Of a stretch of 43,532 nt of DNA, positions 5,891 to 13,057 are shown piece by piece. The stretch is taken from positions 1-43,532 of the forward strand of contig JAFAZJ010000269.1 in NCBI GenBank assembly GCA_019239835.1, in the 5' to 3' direction. The stretch's first letter is position 1, and the number at the start of each line of letters is the position of its first letter. Made by a program: the position numbers and the translations under genes. Source of the stretch: Alphaproteobacteria bacterium (GTDB lineage Bacteria; Pseudomonadota; Alphaproteobacteria; Reyranellales; Reyranellaceae). The notes beneath the pieces are model-generated. The model was not told where the DNA came from. It saw nothing but the letters and a program-made list of their open reading frames with translations, and searched no databases.

Positions 5891-8565
5891 TGTCCGTCCG
5901 CAATCTGCAATACCTGCTCTCGCCGCGCTCGATCGCCGTGCTGGGCGCGAGCAACCGTCCGGGCTCGATCGGCAACGTGCTGATGCGCAACCTGGTGCAG
6001 GGTGGGTTCACCGGCCCCCTGCTGCCGGTAAATCCGCACGAGAGCCAGATAACCGGCATCGCCACGTACAGGAGCGTGCAGGATCTGCCAACGGTGCCCG
6101 ATCTCGCAGTGATCGCGACGCCGCCCGATACCGTGGCCGACCTCGTCGGCCAGCTAGGCGCGCGCGGCACGCGTGCTGCCGTCGTCCTGACCGCCAATTT
6201 CGGCGAAGGCGGCCGCGCCGAGGGCATGCGCCGTCGTCAACAGGTGCTCGATGCCGCCAAACCCCATCTGTTGCGCGTTCTCGGGCCCAACTGCCTGGGG
6301 CTCGCCGTGCCCGGCATCGGGCTCAACGCCACCTTCGCGCGCGAGGCGCCGCTGAAGGGCAAGATCGCGTTCCTTACCCAGTCCGGTGGCATCGCCGTCG
6401 CGGTGCTCGACTGGGCCAAGCCGCGAAATATCGGCTTTTCCGTCATGGCGTCGCTCGGCGGCATGCTCGATGTCGACTTCGGCGACCTGCTCGACCATTT
6501 CGCTGCCGATCCGGGCACCGCATCGATCGTGATGTACATCGAGGCGGTGACACATGCCCGCAAGTTCATGTCGGCAGCACGACGTGCGGCACGCATGAAG
6601 CCGGTCATCGTGGTCAAGGCGGGACGCGTGCCGCAAGGCGCGGCCGCGGTTTCCTCGCATACCGGCGCCCTGGCGGGCTCGGACGACGTATATGACGCTG
6701 CCTTCCGTCGGGCCGGCATGCTGCGCGTATCGGAGATAGAGGAGCTCTTCGACGCGGTTGAAGTGCTCTCGCATGGTGGCAGGCCATCCGGCAATCGCCT
6801 CGCCATCGTGACCAATGGCGGCGGGCCGGGAGTGCTGGCAACCGATTCCCTGATCGCCAGCGGCGGCGTGCTGGCGAGCCTGTCGGCGGCGACGCTGAAG
6901 ACGCTCAACGGCGTCCTGCCGACGTGCTGGAGCGGCGCCAATCCGGTGGACATCATCGGCGATGCCGACAGCAAGCGCTACGAGGATGCAATCGCCGCGC
7001 TGCTGCGCGATCCCGACAGCGACGCCCTGCTCGTGGCGCATTGCCCGACGGCGATCGTATCGCCGAGGGAAGCCGCCGAAGGCGTGACCCGTGCGCTCGA
7101 AAAGGCCGGTGACCATCGCAAAATGGTGCTGACCAGCTGGCTGGGCGAAAGCTCCGCCAAAGCCGGGCGTGACCATCTAACCGCGTCGGGCGTTGCCCAG
7201 TACGAGACGCCCGAACGTGCGGTTCGCGCCTTCATGCACATGGTGGACTATGGGGACAATCAGACCCTGCTGATGGAAACGCCGTCGGCGCATCCGGCCG
7301 ACCGACCGGCAGATCGCGAGGGCGCGCATGCCATCATCGAGCAGACACTACTAGCCGGCCGCGAATGGCTCGACACGGCCGACGCGGCTGCGTTTCTGGC
7401 TGCATACGGCATACCGATCCTGCGTAGCGCCGCGGCAGCGTCGCCGCACGAGGCCGGCGAGATCGCGGCGCAATGGGGCTGCTCCGTCGCTCTGAAGATC
7501 CGCTCCGCCGATGTCGTGCACAAATCCGATGTCGGCGGCGTCATATTGGGCCTGCTCGGTCGCGAGGAAGTGCGCAATGCGGCGCAGGCGATGCTGAGCC
7601 GTGTCGGCCGAGCGCTGCCGGGAGCGCGGATCGATGGTTTCCTCGTCCAGGAAATGGCCGCGCGACCGCACGCCATCGAGCTGATCGCCGGCGTGAGCAT
7701 CGATCCGACATTCGGCCCGGTGGTGCTGTTCGGCAGCGGTGGCACCGCGGTCGAAATTCTGCGCGACAAATCGCTCGAGCTGCCGCCGCTCAACGATGTG
7801 CTGGCGCGGCGCATGATCGCGCGTACCCGTGTCGCGCGACTCCTGTCGGGCTACCGCGAACGTCCGCCCTGCGATGTCGCGGCAGTCGCCGACACGCTGG
7901 TGCGGCTGGGCGAGCTGGTCGCCGATCATGCCGAGATCGTCGAGCTCGACGTCAATCCCCTGCTCTGCGACGTCCGAGGCGTCACGGCGCTCGATGCTCG
8001 CATCAGGGTCGCCCGCAGCACGCAGCATGGCCGCGAGCGGCTGGTCATCTGCCCGTATCCGCAGGATCTCGAGGGCCATATCACGCTGACCTCGGGCACG
8101 ACCATGCGGATCCGCCCGATCCGGCCGGAGGATGAGGCAGCACTGCATGCCATGATCGCCCGGGTGAGCCCGGAAGACCGCCGCTGGCGCTTCTTCTATC
8201 CCATGAAGACACTCTCGCATCGCGCCGCGGCGGCCCTGTGCCAGATCGACTACGACCGCGAGATGGCCCTGATCGTCGAGGCGCCAGATGGCCTCGCAGC
8301 GGTGGCGCGCTTCCATGCCGATCCCGACCTGGCCAAGGCGGAGTTCGCCATCCTGGTTCGTACAGACCTCCAGGGCCACGGGATCGGCCGTACGCTCTTC
8401 ACTCGACTGGCCGAGGTCGCGCGGCAACGGGGGATCGGCGAGCTAGTCGGCGACGTCCTGAAGGACAATCATCCGATGCGCACGCTGTGCGGTGCGCTCC
8501 ATCTGCAGATGGAGCGCCATCCCGAAGATGACAGCGTCGTGCGCGTGCGCCTGAAGCTGGCGTAG
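5890..8565 (+). CDS. Pat-type ADP-forming acyl-CoA synthetase / GNAT acetyltransferase
   Basis: An 891-residue three-part protein. First comes a CoA-binding Rossmann domain (about 8-130, SIAVLGASNRPGSIGN) and succinyl-CoA-ligase-like domains (about 150-460) containing SSHTGALAGSD with His257. Next is an ATP-grasp domain (about 480-710, with LKIRSADVVHKSDVGGV). Last is a GNAT domain (about 735-891, with acetyl-CoA loop RTDLQGHGIGRTL). The architecture is that of Pat/PatZ protein lysine acetyltransferases, which shut down acetyl-CoA synthetase. His257 corresponds to the phospho-His of true ADP-forming synthetases and is intact here; as I recall, it is lost in Salmonella Pat, so synthetase activity is possible. 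It is coupled to the channel gene upstream and convergent with the next gene, 7 bp away. Confidence 0.92.
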   Translation: MSVRNLQYLLSPRSIAVLGASNRPGSIGNVLMRNLVQGGFTGPLLPVNPHESQITGIATYRSVQDLPTVPDLAVIATPPDTVADLVGQLGARGTRAAVVLTANFGEGGRAEGMRRRQQVLDAAKPHLLRVLGPNCLGLAVPGIGLNATFAREAPLKGKIAFLTQSGGIAVAVLDWAKPRNIGFSVMASLGGMLDVDFGDLLDHFAADPGTASIVMYIEAVTHARKFMSAARRAARMKPVIVVKAGRVPQGAAAVSSHTGALAGSDDVYDAAFRRAGMLRVSEIEELFDAVEVLSHGGRPSGNRLAIVTNGGGPGVLATDSLIASGGVLASLSAATLKTLNGVLPTCWSGANPVDIIGDADSKRYEDAIAALLRDPDSDALLVAHCPTAIVSPREAAEGVTRALEKAGDHRKMVLTSWLGESSAKAGRDHLTASGVAQYETPERAVRAFMHMVDYGDNQTLLMETPSAHPADRPADREGAHAIIEQTLLAGREWLDTADAAAFLAAYGIPILRSAAAASPHEAGEIAAQWGCSVALKIRSADVVHKSDVGGVILGLLGREEVRNAAQAMLSRVGRALPGARIDGFLVQEMAARPHAIELIAGVSIDPTFGPVVLFGSGGTAVEILRDKSLELPPLNDVLARRMIARTRVARLLSGYRERPPCDVAAVADTLVRLGELVADHAEIVELDVNPLLCDVRGVTALDARIRVARSTQHGRERLVICPYPQDLEGHITLTSGTTMRIRPIRPEDEAALHAMIARVSPEDRRWRFFYPMKTLSHRAAAALCQIDYDREMALIVEAPDGLAAVARFHADPDLAKAEFAILVRTDLQGHGIGRTLFTRLAEVARQRGIGELVGDVLKDNHPMRTLCGALHLQMERHPEDDSVVRVRLKLA

Positions 8566-8572
8566 GGCGCAA

Positions 8573-8938
8573 TCAGCCCGCAGGCGTCACCGCGACGACA
8601 CGAAACGGCCGCTCAATGCCATCGTGCTCGGTGATCGATACGTATTCGCCGACCTTGAATCGATGGCTGTCGAAGCGAAAGATCGGCTCGTCATCGTCCT
8701 CGCCCGGCTTGTACGAGAACATCCAGCCGGAGCGGCGATGAACCAGGCCACCGAGTTCATCCTTCTCGCCCTGCCAGAAGCGACGCACGGTGCAAAGGGC
8801 CTTGTCCCGCTGCCAACGATCGATGTCGAGCAGGCCAAGCCTCGTCAGCGGCGCATTGAACTCGTAGCCGCAACCGGCGGAACCCTCGGGAAAGTCCGCA
8901 GTACGGGCAAGCTCAAGGCGGATCTTCTTCAGTGACAT
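8573..8938 (-). CDS. conserved unknown protein (121 aa), FixK-box controlled
   Basis: The protein begins MSLKKIRLELAR, and GGGAG stands eight bases before ATG 8938; an in-frame upstream start at 8965 has weaker support. It has no membrane segment. Its middle part, FWQGEKDELGGLVHRRSGW, and end, HRFKVGEYVSITEHDG, suggest a small beta-rich fold, but I recognise no family. The tail GIERPFRVVAV reads like the last strand of such a barrel. An exact FixK box (9001-9014) lies 69 bp upstream, shared with the divergent ElaB-like operon. It converges on the acyl-CoA synthetase gene with a 7-bp gap and no terminator in between. Confidence 0.75.
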   Translation of the reverse strand: MSLKKIRLELARTADFPEGSAGCGYEFNAPLTRLGLLDIDRWQRDKALCTVRRFWQGEKDELGGLVHRRSGWMFSYKPGEDDDEPIFRFDSHRFKVGEYVSITEHDGIERPFRVVAVTPAG

Positions 8939-9000
8939 GGATGGTACTCCCGCAAGTCGATGCATATAGCGATCGATAGGGCTTCCCTGTTCGTGGCGCG

Positions 9001-9014
9001 TTGATCCGCATCAA
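9001..9014. promoter_or_regulatory. FixK/FNR box shared by divergent genes
   Basis: TTGA-TCCGCA-TCAA is an exact match, identical to the site at 20677-20690. The centre is 69 bp from the minus-strand start (8938) and 58 bp from the plus-strand start (9066). Confidence 0.82.
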
Positions 9015-9065
9015 GGCGACTGGCGGGTAACGCTGCCAGCCTGCAGGTACAGACCGGAGAGCGCC

Positions 9066-9326
9066 ATGACACCCGCTGCACCCGACGAAAAGACCAGTTC
9101 GACCGACTCCAGGCCGGAGCTTGAGATGATGCGCGAGAGGCTCCGCCAATTGCTGGGGGATGCTCGGCCGCTGCTTGCACAGCTAGAGGAAGCTGTCGGC
9201 GAAGCTCATTCCGCGTCCGTGACAGCGCGAAACAGGCTTGAGGCCGAGGTTCGCCAACGCCCCCTCACGGCGCTGCTCGTCGCCGCCGGGATCGGCTACC
9301 TGATCGCATCGCTGCGGCGGCGCTGA
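9066..9326 (+). CDS. ElaB/YqjD/DUF883-like membrane-anchored protein
   Basis: An 86-residue protein. A charged helical segment (about 17-65, with RPELEMMRERLRQLLGDAR) likely forms a coiled coil. It ends in one membrane helix at about 67-82 with a glycine zipper (LLVAAGIGYLIAS) and the basic tail LRRR. This is the layout of ElaB/YqjD proteins, which anchor ribosomes to the inner membrane in stationary-phase E. coli. The similarity is in architecture; a clear sequence family cannot be proven by eye. The start ATG 9066 has GGAGAG upstream. It is the first gene of a FixK-box unit continuing with the holin-like and alcohol dehydrogenase genes. Confidence 0.75.
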   Translation: MTPAAPDEKTSSTDSRPELEMMRERLRQLLGDARPLLAQLEEAVGEAHSASVTARNRLEAEVRQRPLTALLVAAGIGYLIASLRRR

Positions 9327-9329
9327 GCC

Positions 9330-9593
9330 ATGATGATGATCCCGTTGCTTCGGGCAGCCTTCGATGTGGGCGCATCGACCATCGCGGACGCTGGTCGGCG
9401 GGCGGCAACCCATGCCGTCACCATGCTGCTGGCGCTGGCGATGTTCCTTGCCAGCCTGGGCTTCCTGACCTTTGCCGGCTATCGCGCCCTGGCCGGTGGT
9501 CTCGGCGACATCCACGCCGCCCTGATCTTCGCGGCCGCCTATCTGATCATGGCCCTCTGCATATTGCTCGCGCTGCAGCGCAAGAGCCGATGA
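9330..9593 (+). CDS. small two-helix membrane protein (YqjE / phage-holin-III-like)
   Basis: An 87-residue protein with two hydrophobic helices, at about 29-52 and 61-82, joined by a short loop (GGLGDIHAA). Small membrane proteins of this type follow ElaB/YqjD-like genes in many proteobacteria and are annotated as YqjE or holin-superfamily-III proteins. The gene starts with three Met codons (ATGATGATG) three bases after the upstream stop and has no clear ribosome site, so it probably depends on translational coupling. It is followed 10 bp later by the alcohol dehydrogenase. There are no lysis genes here, so a phage role is unlikely. Confidence 0.7.
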   Translation: MMMIPLLRAAFDVGASTIADAGRRAATHAVTMLLALAMFLASLGFLTFAGYRALAGGLGDIHAALIFAAAYLIMALCILLALQRKSR

Positions 9594-9603
9594 GGACGCC
9601 ATC

Positions 9604-10677
9604 ATGCCCCTGATGAAAGCCGCCGTATTCGTTGAACCCGGCCGTATCGTCATCGACGACAAACCCGTTCCGGATGTCGGCCCGCTCGATGCTCTGGTTC
9701 GCATCACCACGACCACTATCTGCGGCACGGATGTGCACATACTGCGCGGCGAATATCCGGTGAAGCGCGGTCTGACCGTCGGCCACGAGCCAGTCGGCGT
9801 GATCGAGAAGCTCGGCTCGGCAGTTAGCGGTTACCGCGAAGGCCAGCGCGTCATTGCCGGTGCCATCACGCCCAGCGGGCACAGCACTGCGTGCCTTTGC
9901 GGCCAGCACTCGCAGGACGGTGCCGGCACCCCGCACGGGTACAAACCGCTCGGCGGTTGGCGCTTCGGCAATACCATCGACGGTTGCCAGGCCGAGTACG
10001 TGCTGGTGCCTGATGCGATGGCGAATCTTTCACCGGTGCCGGATACGCTATTGGACGAGCAGGTGCTGATGTGCCCGGACATCATGTCGACCGGCTTCGC
10101 CGGCGCCGAGAGCGGCGGCGTGAAAATCGGCGACACAGTCGCGGTTTTCGCCCAGGGACCGATTGGCCTGTGCGCGTCGGTGGGCGCGCGCCTCATGGGC
10201 GCGACGACGATCATCGGCATCGATACCGTTGGCGAGCGAATGTCCATGGCCCGCGCGCTGGGTGTCGATCACGTCATCGACTTCAAGCGCGACGATCCCG
10301 TCACCGCGATCCGCACGCTGACCGGCGGCCGCGGCGTCGATGTGGCGATCGAGGCGCTGGGAACGCAGTCGACCTTCGAGAGCGCGTTGCGCGTGCTGCG
10401 GCCCGGCGGCACCCTGTCGAGCCTCGGCGTCTATTCGTCCGACCTGCGCATCCCGCTGGATGCCTTCATGGCCGGGCTCGGCGACCACCGGATCGTCACG
10501 TCGCTCTGCCCCGGCGGCAAGGAGCGTATGCGGCGCCTGATGAATGTCATCGCCGGCGGTCGCGCGGATCTCACCCGCCTGGTGACCCACCGCTTCCGCC
10601 TCGAGCAGATCGAGCAGGCCTACGAGCTGTTCGCGCACCAGCGCGACGGCGTGCTGAAGGTGGCGATAACGCCCTGA
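9604..10677 (+). CDS. zinc-dependent alcohol dehydrogenase (secondary-alcohol type, no structural zinc)
   Basis: A 357-residue medium-chain dehydrogenase. The catalytic zinc ligands are C40 (ICGTD), H61-E62 (GHEPVG) and the Asp in MCPDIMSTGF. The Rossmann fold follows with AQGPIGLCASVGARLMGA and the cofactor-binding IDTVGER. The four-cysteine structural-zinc lobe is absent; in its place is GHSTACLCGQHSQDG. This pattern and the CPD ligand resemble the Clostridium beijerinckii / Thermoanaerobacter secondary alcohol dehydrogenases. A role in re-oxidising NAD(P)H when oxygen is short would fit, since it is the third gene of a FixK-box operon. fixL begins 48 bp downstream and could receive read-through. 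The substrate cannot be told from sequence. Confidence 0.9.
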   Translation: MPLMKAAVFVEPGRIVIDDKPVPDVGPLDALVRITTTTICGTDVHILRGEYPVKRGLTVGHEPVGVIEKLGSAVSGYREGQRVIAGAITPSGHSTACLCGQHSQDGAGTPHGYKPLGGWRFGNTIDGCQAEYVLVPDAMANLSPVPDTLLDEQVLMCPDIMSTGFAGAESGGVKIGDTVAVFAQGPIGLCASVGARLMGATTIIGIDTVGERMSMARALGVDHVIDFKRDDPVTAIRTLTGGRGVDVAIEALGTQSTFESALRVLRPGGTLSSLGVYSSDLRIPLDAFMAGLGDHRIVTSLCPGGKERMRRLMNVIAGGRADLTRLVTHRFRLEQIEQAYELFAHQRDGVLKVAITP

Positions 10678-10694
10678 AGGGACCTGTGGTACGA

Positions 10695-10712
10695 TCTGCC
10701 GCATCCGGCAGA
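10695..10712 (+). other. inverted repeat between alcohol dehydrogenase and fixL
   Basis: TCTGCCG and CGGCAGA form a 7-bp stem with a 4-nt loop, 18 bp after the dehydrogenase stop and 14 bp before the fixL ATG. There is no U-run, so it is at most a weak attenuator or an operator. Confidence 0.35.
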
Positions 10713-10725
10713 ACAATCGTCCACG

Positions 10726-11886
10726 ATGTCCGATACTCTCCCTATCGAAGTGGCATTGCAGGCAGCGGAAGCGCGCCTGCGTTCGATCCTGCAGACCGTG
10801 CCCGATGCCATGATCATCATCGACGAGCGCGGCCGCATCGAATCGCTCAGCACGACCGCCGAACGCCTGTTCGGTTATTCCATGGGCGAGGTAGCCGGCA
10901 AGAACATCAAGATGTTCATGCCCACGCCACACCGCGAACAGCATGACGGATATCTCAAGCGTTACCTTCAGACCGGCGAGCGACACATCATCGGCATCGG
11001 CCGCATCGTCACCGGCCAGCGCAAGGATGGCACGACCTTTCCGATGCACCTGACCATCGGTGAGCTGCGCTCGGCCGACAAGCACTACTTCACCGGCTTC
11101 ATCCGCGATCTCACCGACCAGCAGCTCACCGAGAGCCGGCTGAAAGAGCTGCAGTCGGAAGTCACGCACATGTCGCGCTTCACCGCACTGGGCGAGATGG
11201 CCTCGACGCTCGCGCACGAGATCAACCAGCCGCTGACGGCGATCAACAATTACCTGCGCGGCTGCAACCGGCTGCTGGAGCGTATCGACGATCCCGCGGC
11301 GCCGATGCTGCGCGACGCCATCGGCAAGGCCGCCGACCAGGCGCTGCGCGCCGGAGACATCATCCGCCGCCTGCGCGAGTTCGTCGCCCGCGGCGACAGC
11401 GAGCGGCGCATCGAGAGCCTGCCCAAGCTGATCGAGGACGCCAGCACACTGGCGCTGATCGGCGCCAAGGAGAACGGCATCGCCGTCGCCTTCCGCCTCG
11501 ACCCCGCCGTCGACCTGGTGATCGCCGACCGCATCCAGATCCAGCAGGTGCTGGTCAATCTCATTCGCAATGCCGTCGAGGTGATGGCCGAGGTCAACGG
11601 CGTGCGCGAGCTCGACATCGAGACGCGGGCGGTCTCCGACGAGACGGTCCAGGTCAGCGTCGCCGATACCGGCGGCGGGCTGTCGCCCGAGGTGGCGCGG
11701 CATCTTTTCCAGCCTTTCGTCACCACCAAGCAGAAGGGCATGGGCCTGGGCCTGTCGATCTGTCGGACCATCGTCGAGGCGCATGGCGGTAAGATCTGGG
11801 TTGACGCGCGGCCGCAGGGCGGGACGATTTTCCGCTTCACCTTGCGCGCGGCAGATCATCACGAGGAGGAAACGCTTGTCGGCTAG
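10726..11886 (+). CDS. fixL: FixL, soluble haem-PAS oxygen-sensor histidine kinase
   Basis: A 386-residue kinase with a single PAS domain (about 13-130) and no membrane helix. The haem pocket is a close match to Bradyrhizobium FixL: H73 in REQHDGYL is the proximal ligand. R79, H87 and R93 (KRYLQTGERHIIGIGR) sit at the spacing of Bradyrhizobium R206, H214 and R220, where R220 relays oxygen binding. The kinase part has H164 in AHEINQPLTAINNY, the N-box VNLIRNAVE, and ATP lids DTGGGLS and GMGLGLSI. Deoxy-FixL should autophosphorylate and pass phosphate to FixJ, whose start overlaps this gene by 11 bases. Transcription may come from the alcohol dehydrogenase operon or from a promoter in the 48-bp gap. 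This is a confident call. Confidence 0.95.
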   Translation: MSDTLPIEVALQAAEARLRSILQTVPDAMIIIDERGRIESLSTTAERLFGYSMGEVAGKNIKMFMPTPHREQHDGYLKRYLQTGERHIIGIGRIVTGQRKDGTTFPMHLTIGELRSADKHYFTGFIRDLTDQQLTESRLKELQSEVTHMSRFTALGEMASTLAHEINQPLTAINNYLRGCNRLLERIDDPAAPMLRDAIGKAADQALRAGDIIRRLREFVARGDSERRIESLPKLIEDASTLALIGAKENGIAVAFRLDPAVDLVIADRIQIQQVLVNLIRNAVEVMAEVNGVRELDIETRAVSDETVQVSVADTGGGLSPEVARHLFQPFVTTKQKGMGLGLSICRTIVEAHGGKIWVDARPQGGTIFRFTLRAADHHEEETLVG

Positions 11887-12490
11887 TCAGGTGGTGCACG
11901 TCATCGACGACGATATCGACGTGCGGCAGTCCCTGGCGTTCCTGCTGAGCACGGCGGGCCTGCCGGTGCGCGTGCACGACTCGGCCGTGGCATTTCTCGA
12001 GGCGTTGCCGGCTGCCGACGACGGCTGCATCGTCACTGATGTGCGCATGCCCGAAATCGACGGCCTGGAGCTGCAGCGTCGGCTGCGCGCGCAGGGCAAT
12101 TCCATGCCCGTCGTGGTGATGACCGGCCATGGCGACGTGGCCCTGGCGGTCGAGGCCATGAAGGCAGGCGCCGTCGACTTCATCGAGAAGCCGTTCGACG
12201 ACGAGGTTCTGCTGGCCGCCATCCGGACCGCGCTCGCCCAGCGCAACAGCACCCGCGAGCGTGGCTCGCAGCTCGACGAGATCCGGGCCCGCATGAAGCT
12301 CCTGTCGGAACGCGAGCGGCAGGTGCTCGACGGCCTAGTTGCGGGGAAGCCCAACAAGATCATTGCCTACGAGCTCGGCATCAGCGCCCGGACGGTCGAG
12401 ATCTACCGCGCCAACGTCATGACCAAGATGCAGGCCGACAGCCTTTCGCATCTCGTCCGCATGGCCCTGCTCGTGACCGCCGCGGGCTAG
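11876..12490 (+). CDS. fixJ: FixJ, LuxR-type response regulator of FixL
   Basis: A 204-residue protein, almost the usual FixJ length. The receiver domain (about 5-120) has the acidic triad D11-D12-D13, phospho-acceptor D55 in VTDVRMPEIDG, the T in MTGHGD, and the lysine in IEKPF. The LuxR-type helix-turn-helix (about 140-200) has LLSERERQVLDGLVAGKPNK and ISARTVEIYRANVM. I place the start at TTG 11876, with AGGAGG six bases upstream, instead of at in-frame starts further upstream that lie inside fixL. It should activate fixK when FixL is oxygen-free; a matching site lies at 12967-12982. Confidence 0.95.
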   Translation: MSASQVVHVIDDDIDVRQSLAFLLSTAGLPVRVHDSAVAFLEALPAADDGCIVTDVRMPEIDGLELQRRLRAQGNSMPVVVMTGHGDVALAVEAMKAGAVDFIEKPFDDEVLLAAIRTALAQRNSTRERGSQLDEIRARMKLLSERERQVLDGLVAGKPNKIIAYELGISARTVEIYRANVMTKMQADSLSHLVRMALLVTAAG

Positions 12491-12496
12491 AGCGGA

Positions 12497-12510
12497 TTGC
12501 GCTAGGTCAA
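12497..12510 (+). promoter_or_regulatory. FixK/FNR-like box before the single-domain receiver (one mismatch)
   Basis: TTGC-GCTAGG-TCAA differs from TTGA-N6-TCAA at one base. The centre is 72 bp upstream of ATG 12576, inside the usual distance in this island. The same TTGC variant occurs at 15572-15585. Confidence 0.55.
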
Positions 12511-12575
12511 GGCCCTGCCCCGCACAACCGGTTACCAATTGCGCTCCCCATCCCGGGGTGCGGAGCGTGAGAAGC

Positions 12576-12962
12576 ATGGGCCAGCTGTCGCGAGCCGTCG
12601 CCATCGTCGATGACGATGCCGCGGTTCGCCATGCCCTGAAATTCGCCCTCGAGTCCGAGGGCCTGAACGTGCGTGTGCACGGCAGGGCGCCGGCGCTCCT
12701 GGATGATCCGGAGCTGTACCGCTACGGCTGCCTGGTGATCGATTACCGCATGCCCGACGTCGACGGCCTGGAGCTGGTCGACGCGCTGCGCCGCCGCGGC
12801 GTATCGGCGCCGATCATCATGATTACCGGCCGCGCCAATGCCGGCATGCGCGAGCGCGCCGGACGTGCCGGCATCGATACGATCCTCGAAAAGCCGCTGT
12901 CCGACAGCGCTCTGAGCACGGCGATCCACTCGGCGCTCGCGGCACCCCCTGCCGCGCCGTAG
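12576..12962 (+). CDS. single-domain response regulator (FixJ-type receiver without output domain)
   Basis: A 128-residue receiver domain: acidic D12-D13-D14, phospho-acceptor D56 in LVIDYRMPDVDG, T in MITGRANAG and K in LEKPLSDS. It ends shortly after the fifth helix, so there is no DNA-binding domain. The Ala/Pro-rich end is a natural C-terminus, and no broken HTH follows it. The start ATG 12576 is preferred over an in-frame GTG at 12558; both have weak ribosome sites. It lies between fixJ and fixK, with its own near-FixK box. Stand-alone receivers near FixLJ or other HWE/HisKA kinases can drain phosphate or relay it. A feedback role on FixL or service to the orphan kinases downstream is inferred. 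Confidence 0.9.
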   Translation: MGQLSRAVAIVDDDAAVRHALKFALESEGLNVRVHGRAPALLDDPELYRYGCLVIDYRMPDVDGLELVDALRRRGVSAPIIMITGRANAGMRERAGRAGIDTILEKPLSDSALSTAIHSALAAPPAAP

Positions 12963-12966
12963 GCCT

Positions 12967-12982
12967 ACGTAGAATCCCTTAG
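12967..12982 (+). promoter_or_regulatory. candidate FixJ-binding site in the fixK promoter
   Basis: TACGTAGAATCCCTTA resembles the FixJ targets of the Sinorhizobium nifA and fixK promoters (recalled core TAAGTAATTTCCCTTA, and TACGTAG): 12 of 16 bases agree with the recalled nifA site. It ends 75 bp before the fixK ATG, a suitable activator position. Confidence 0.6.
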
Positions 12983-13057
12983 GTTCAAGACCTGAATGGT
13001 GAGCCAGCGGTCCTGACTGTACTCAAGCCCCTGCCAACGCCGTACAGGGGACTACCG

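Noticed and set aside
10048-11862. 604-codon minus-strand frame across fixL and the alcohol dehydrogenase
   Set aside because: It lies opposite two confidently identified genes and has low-complexity shadow composition.
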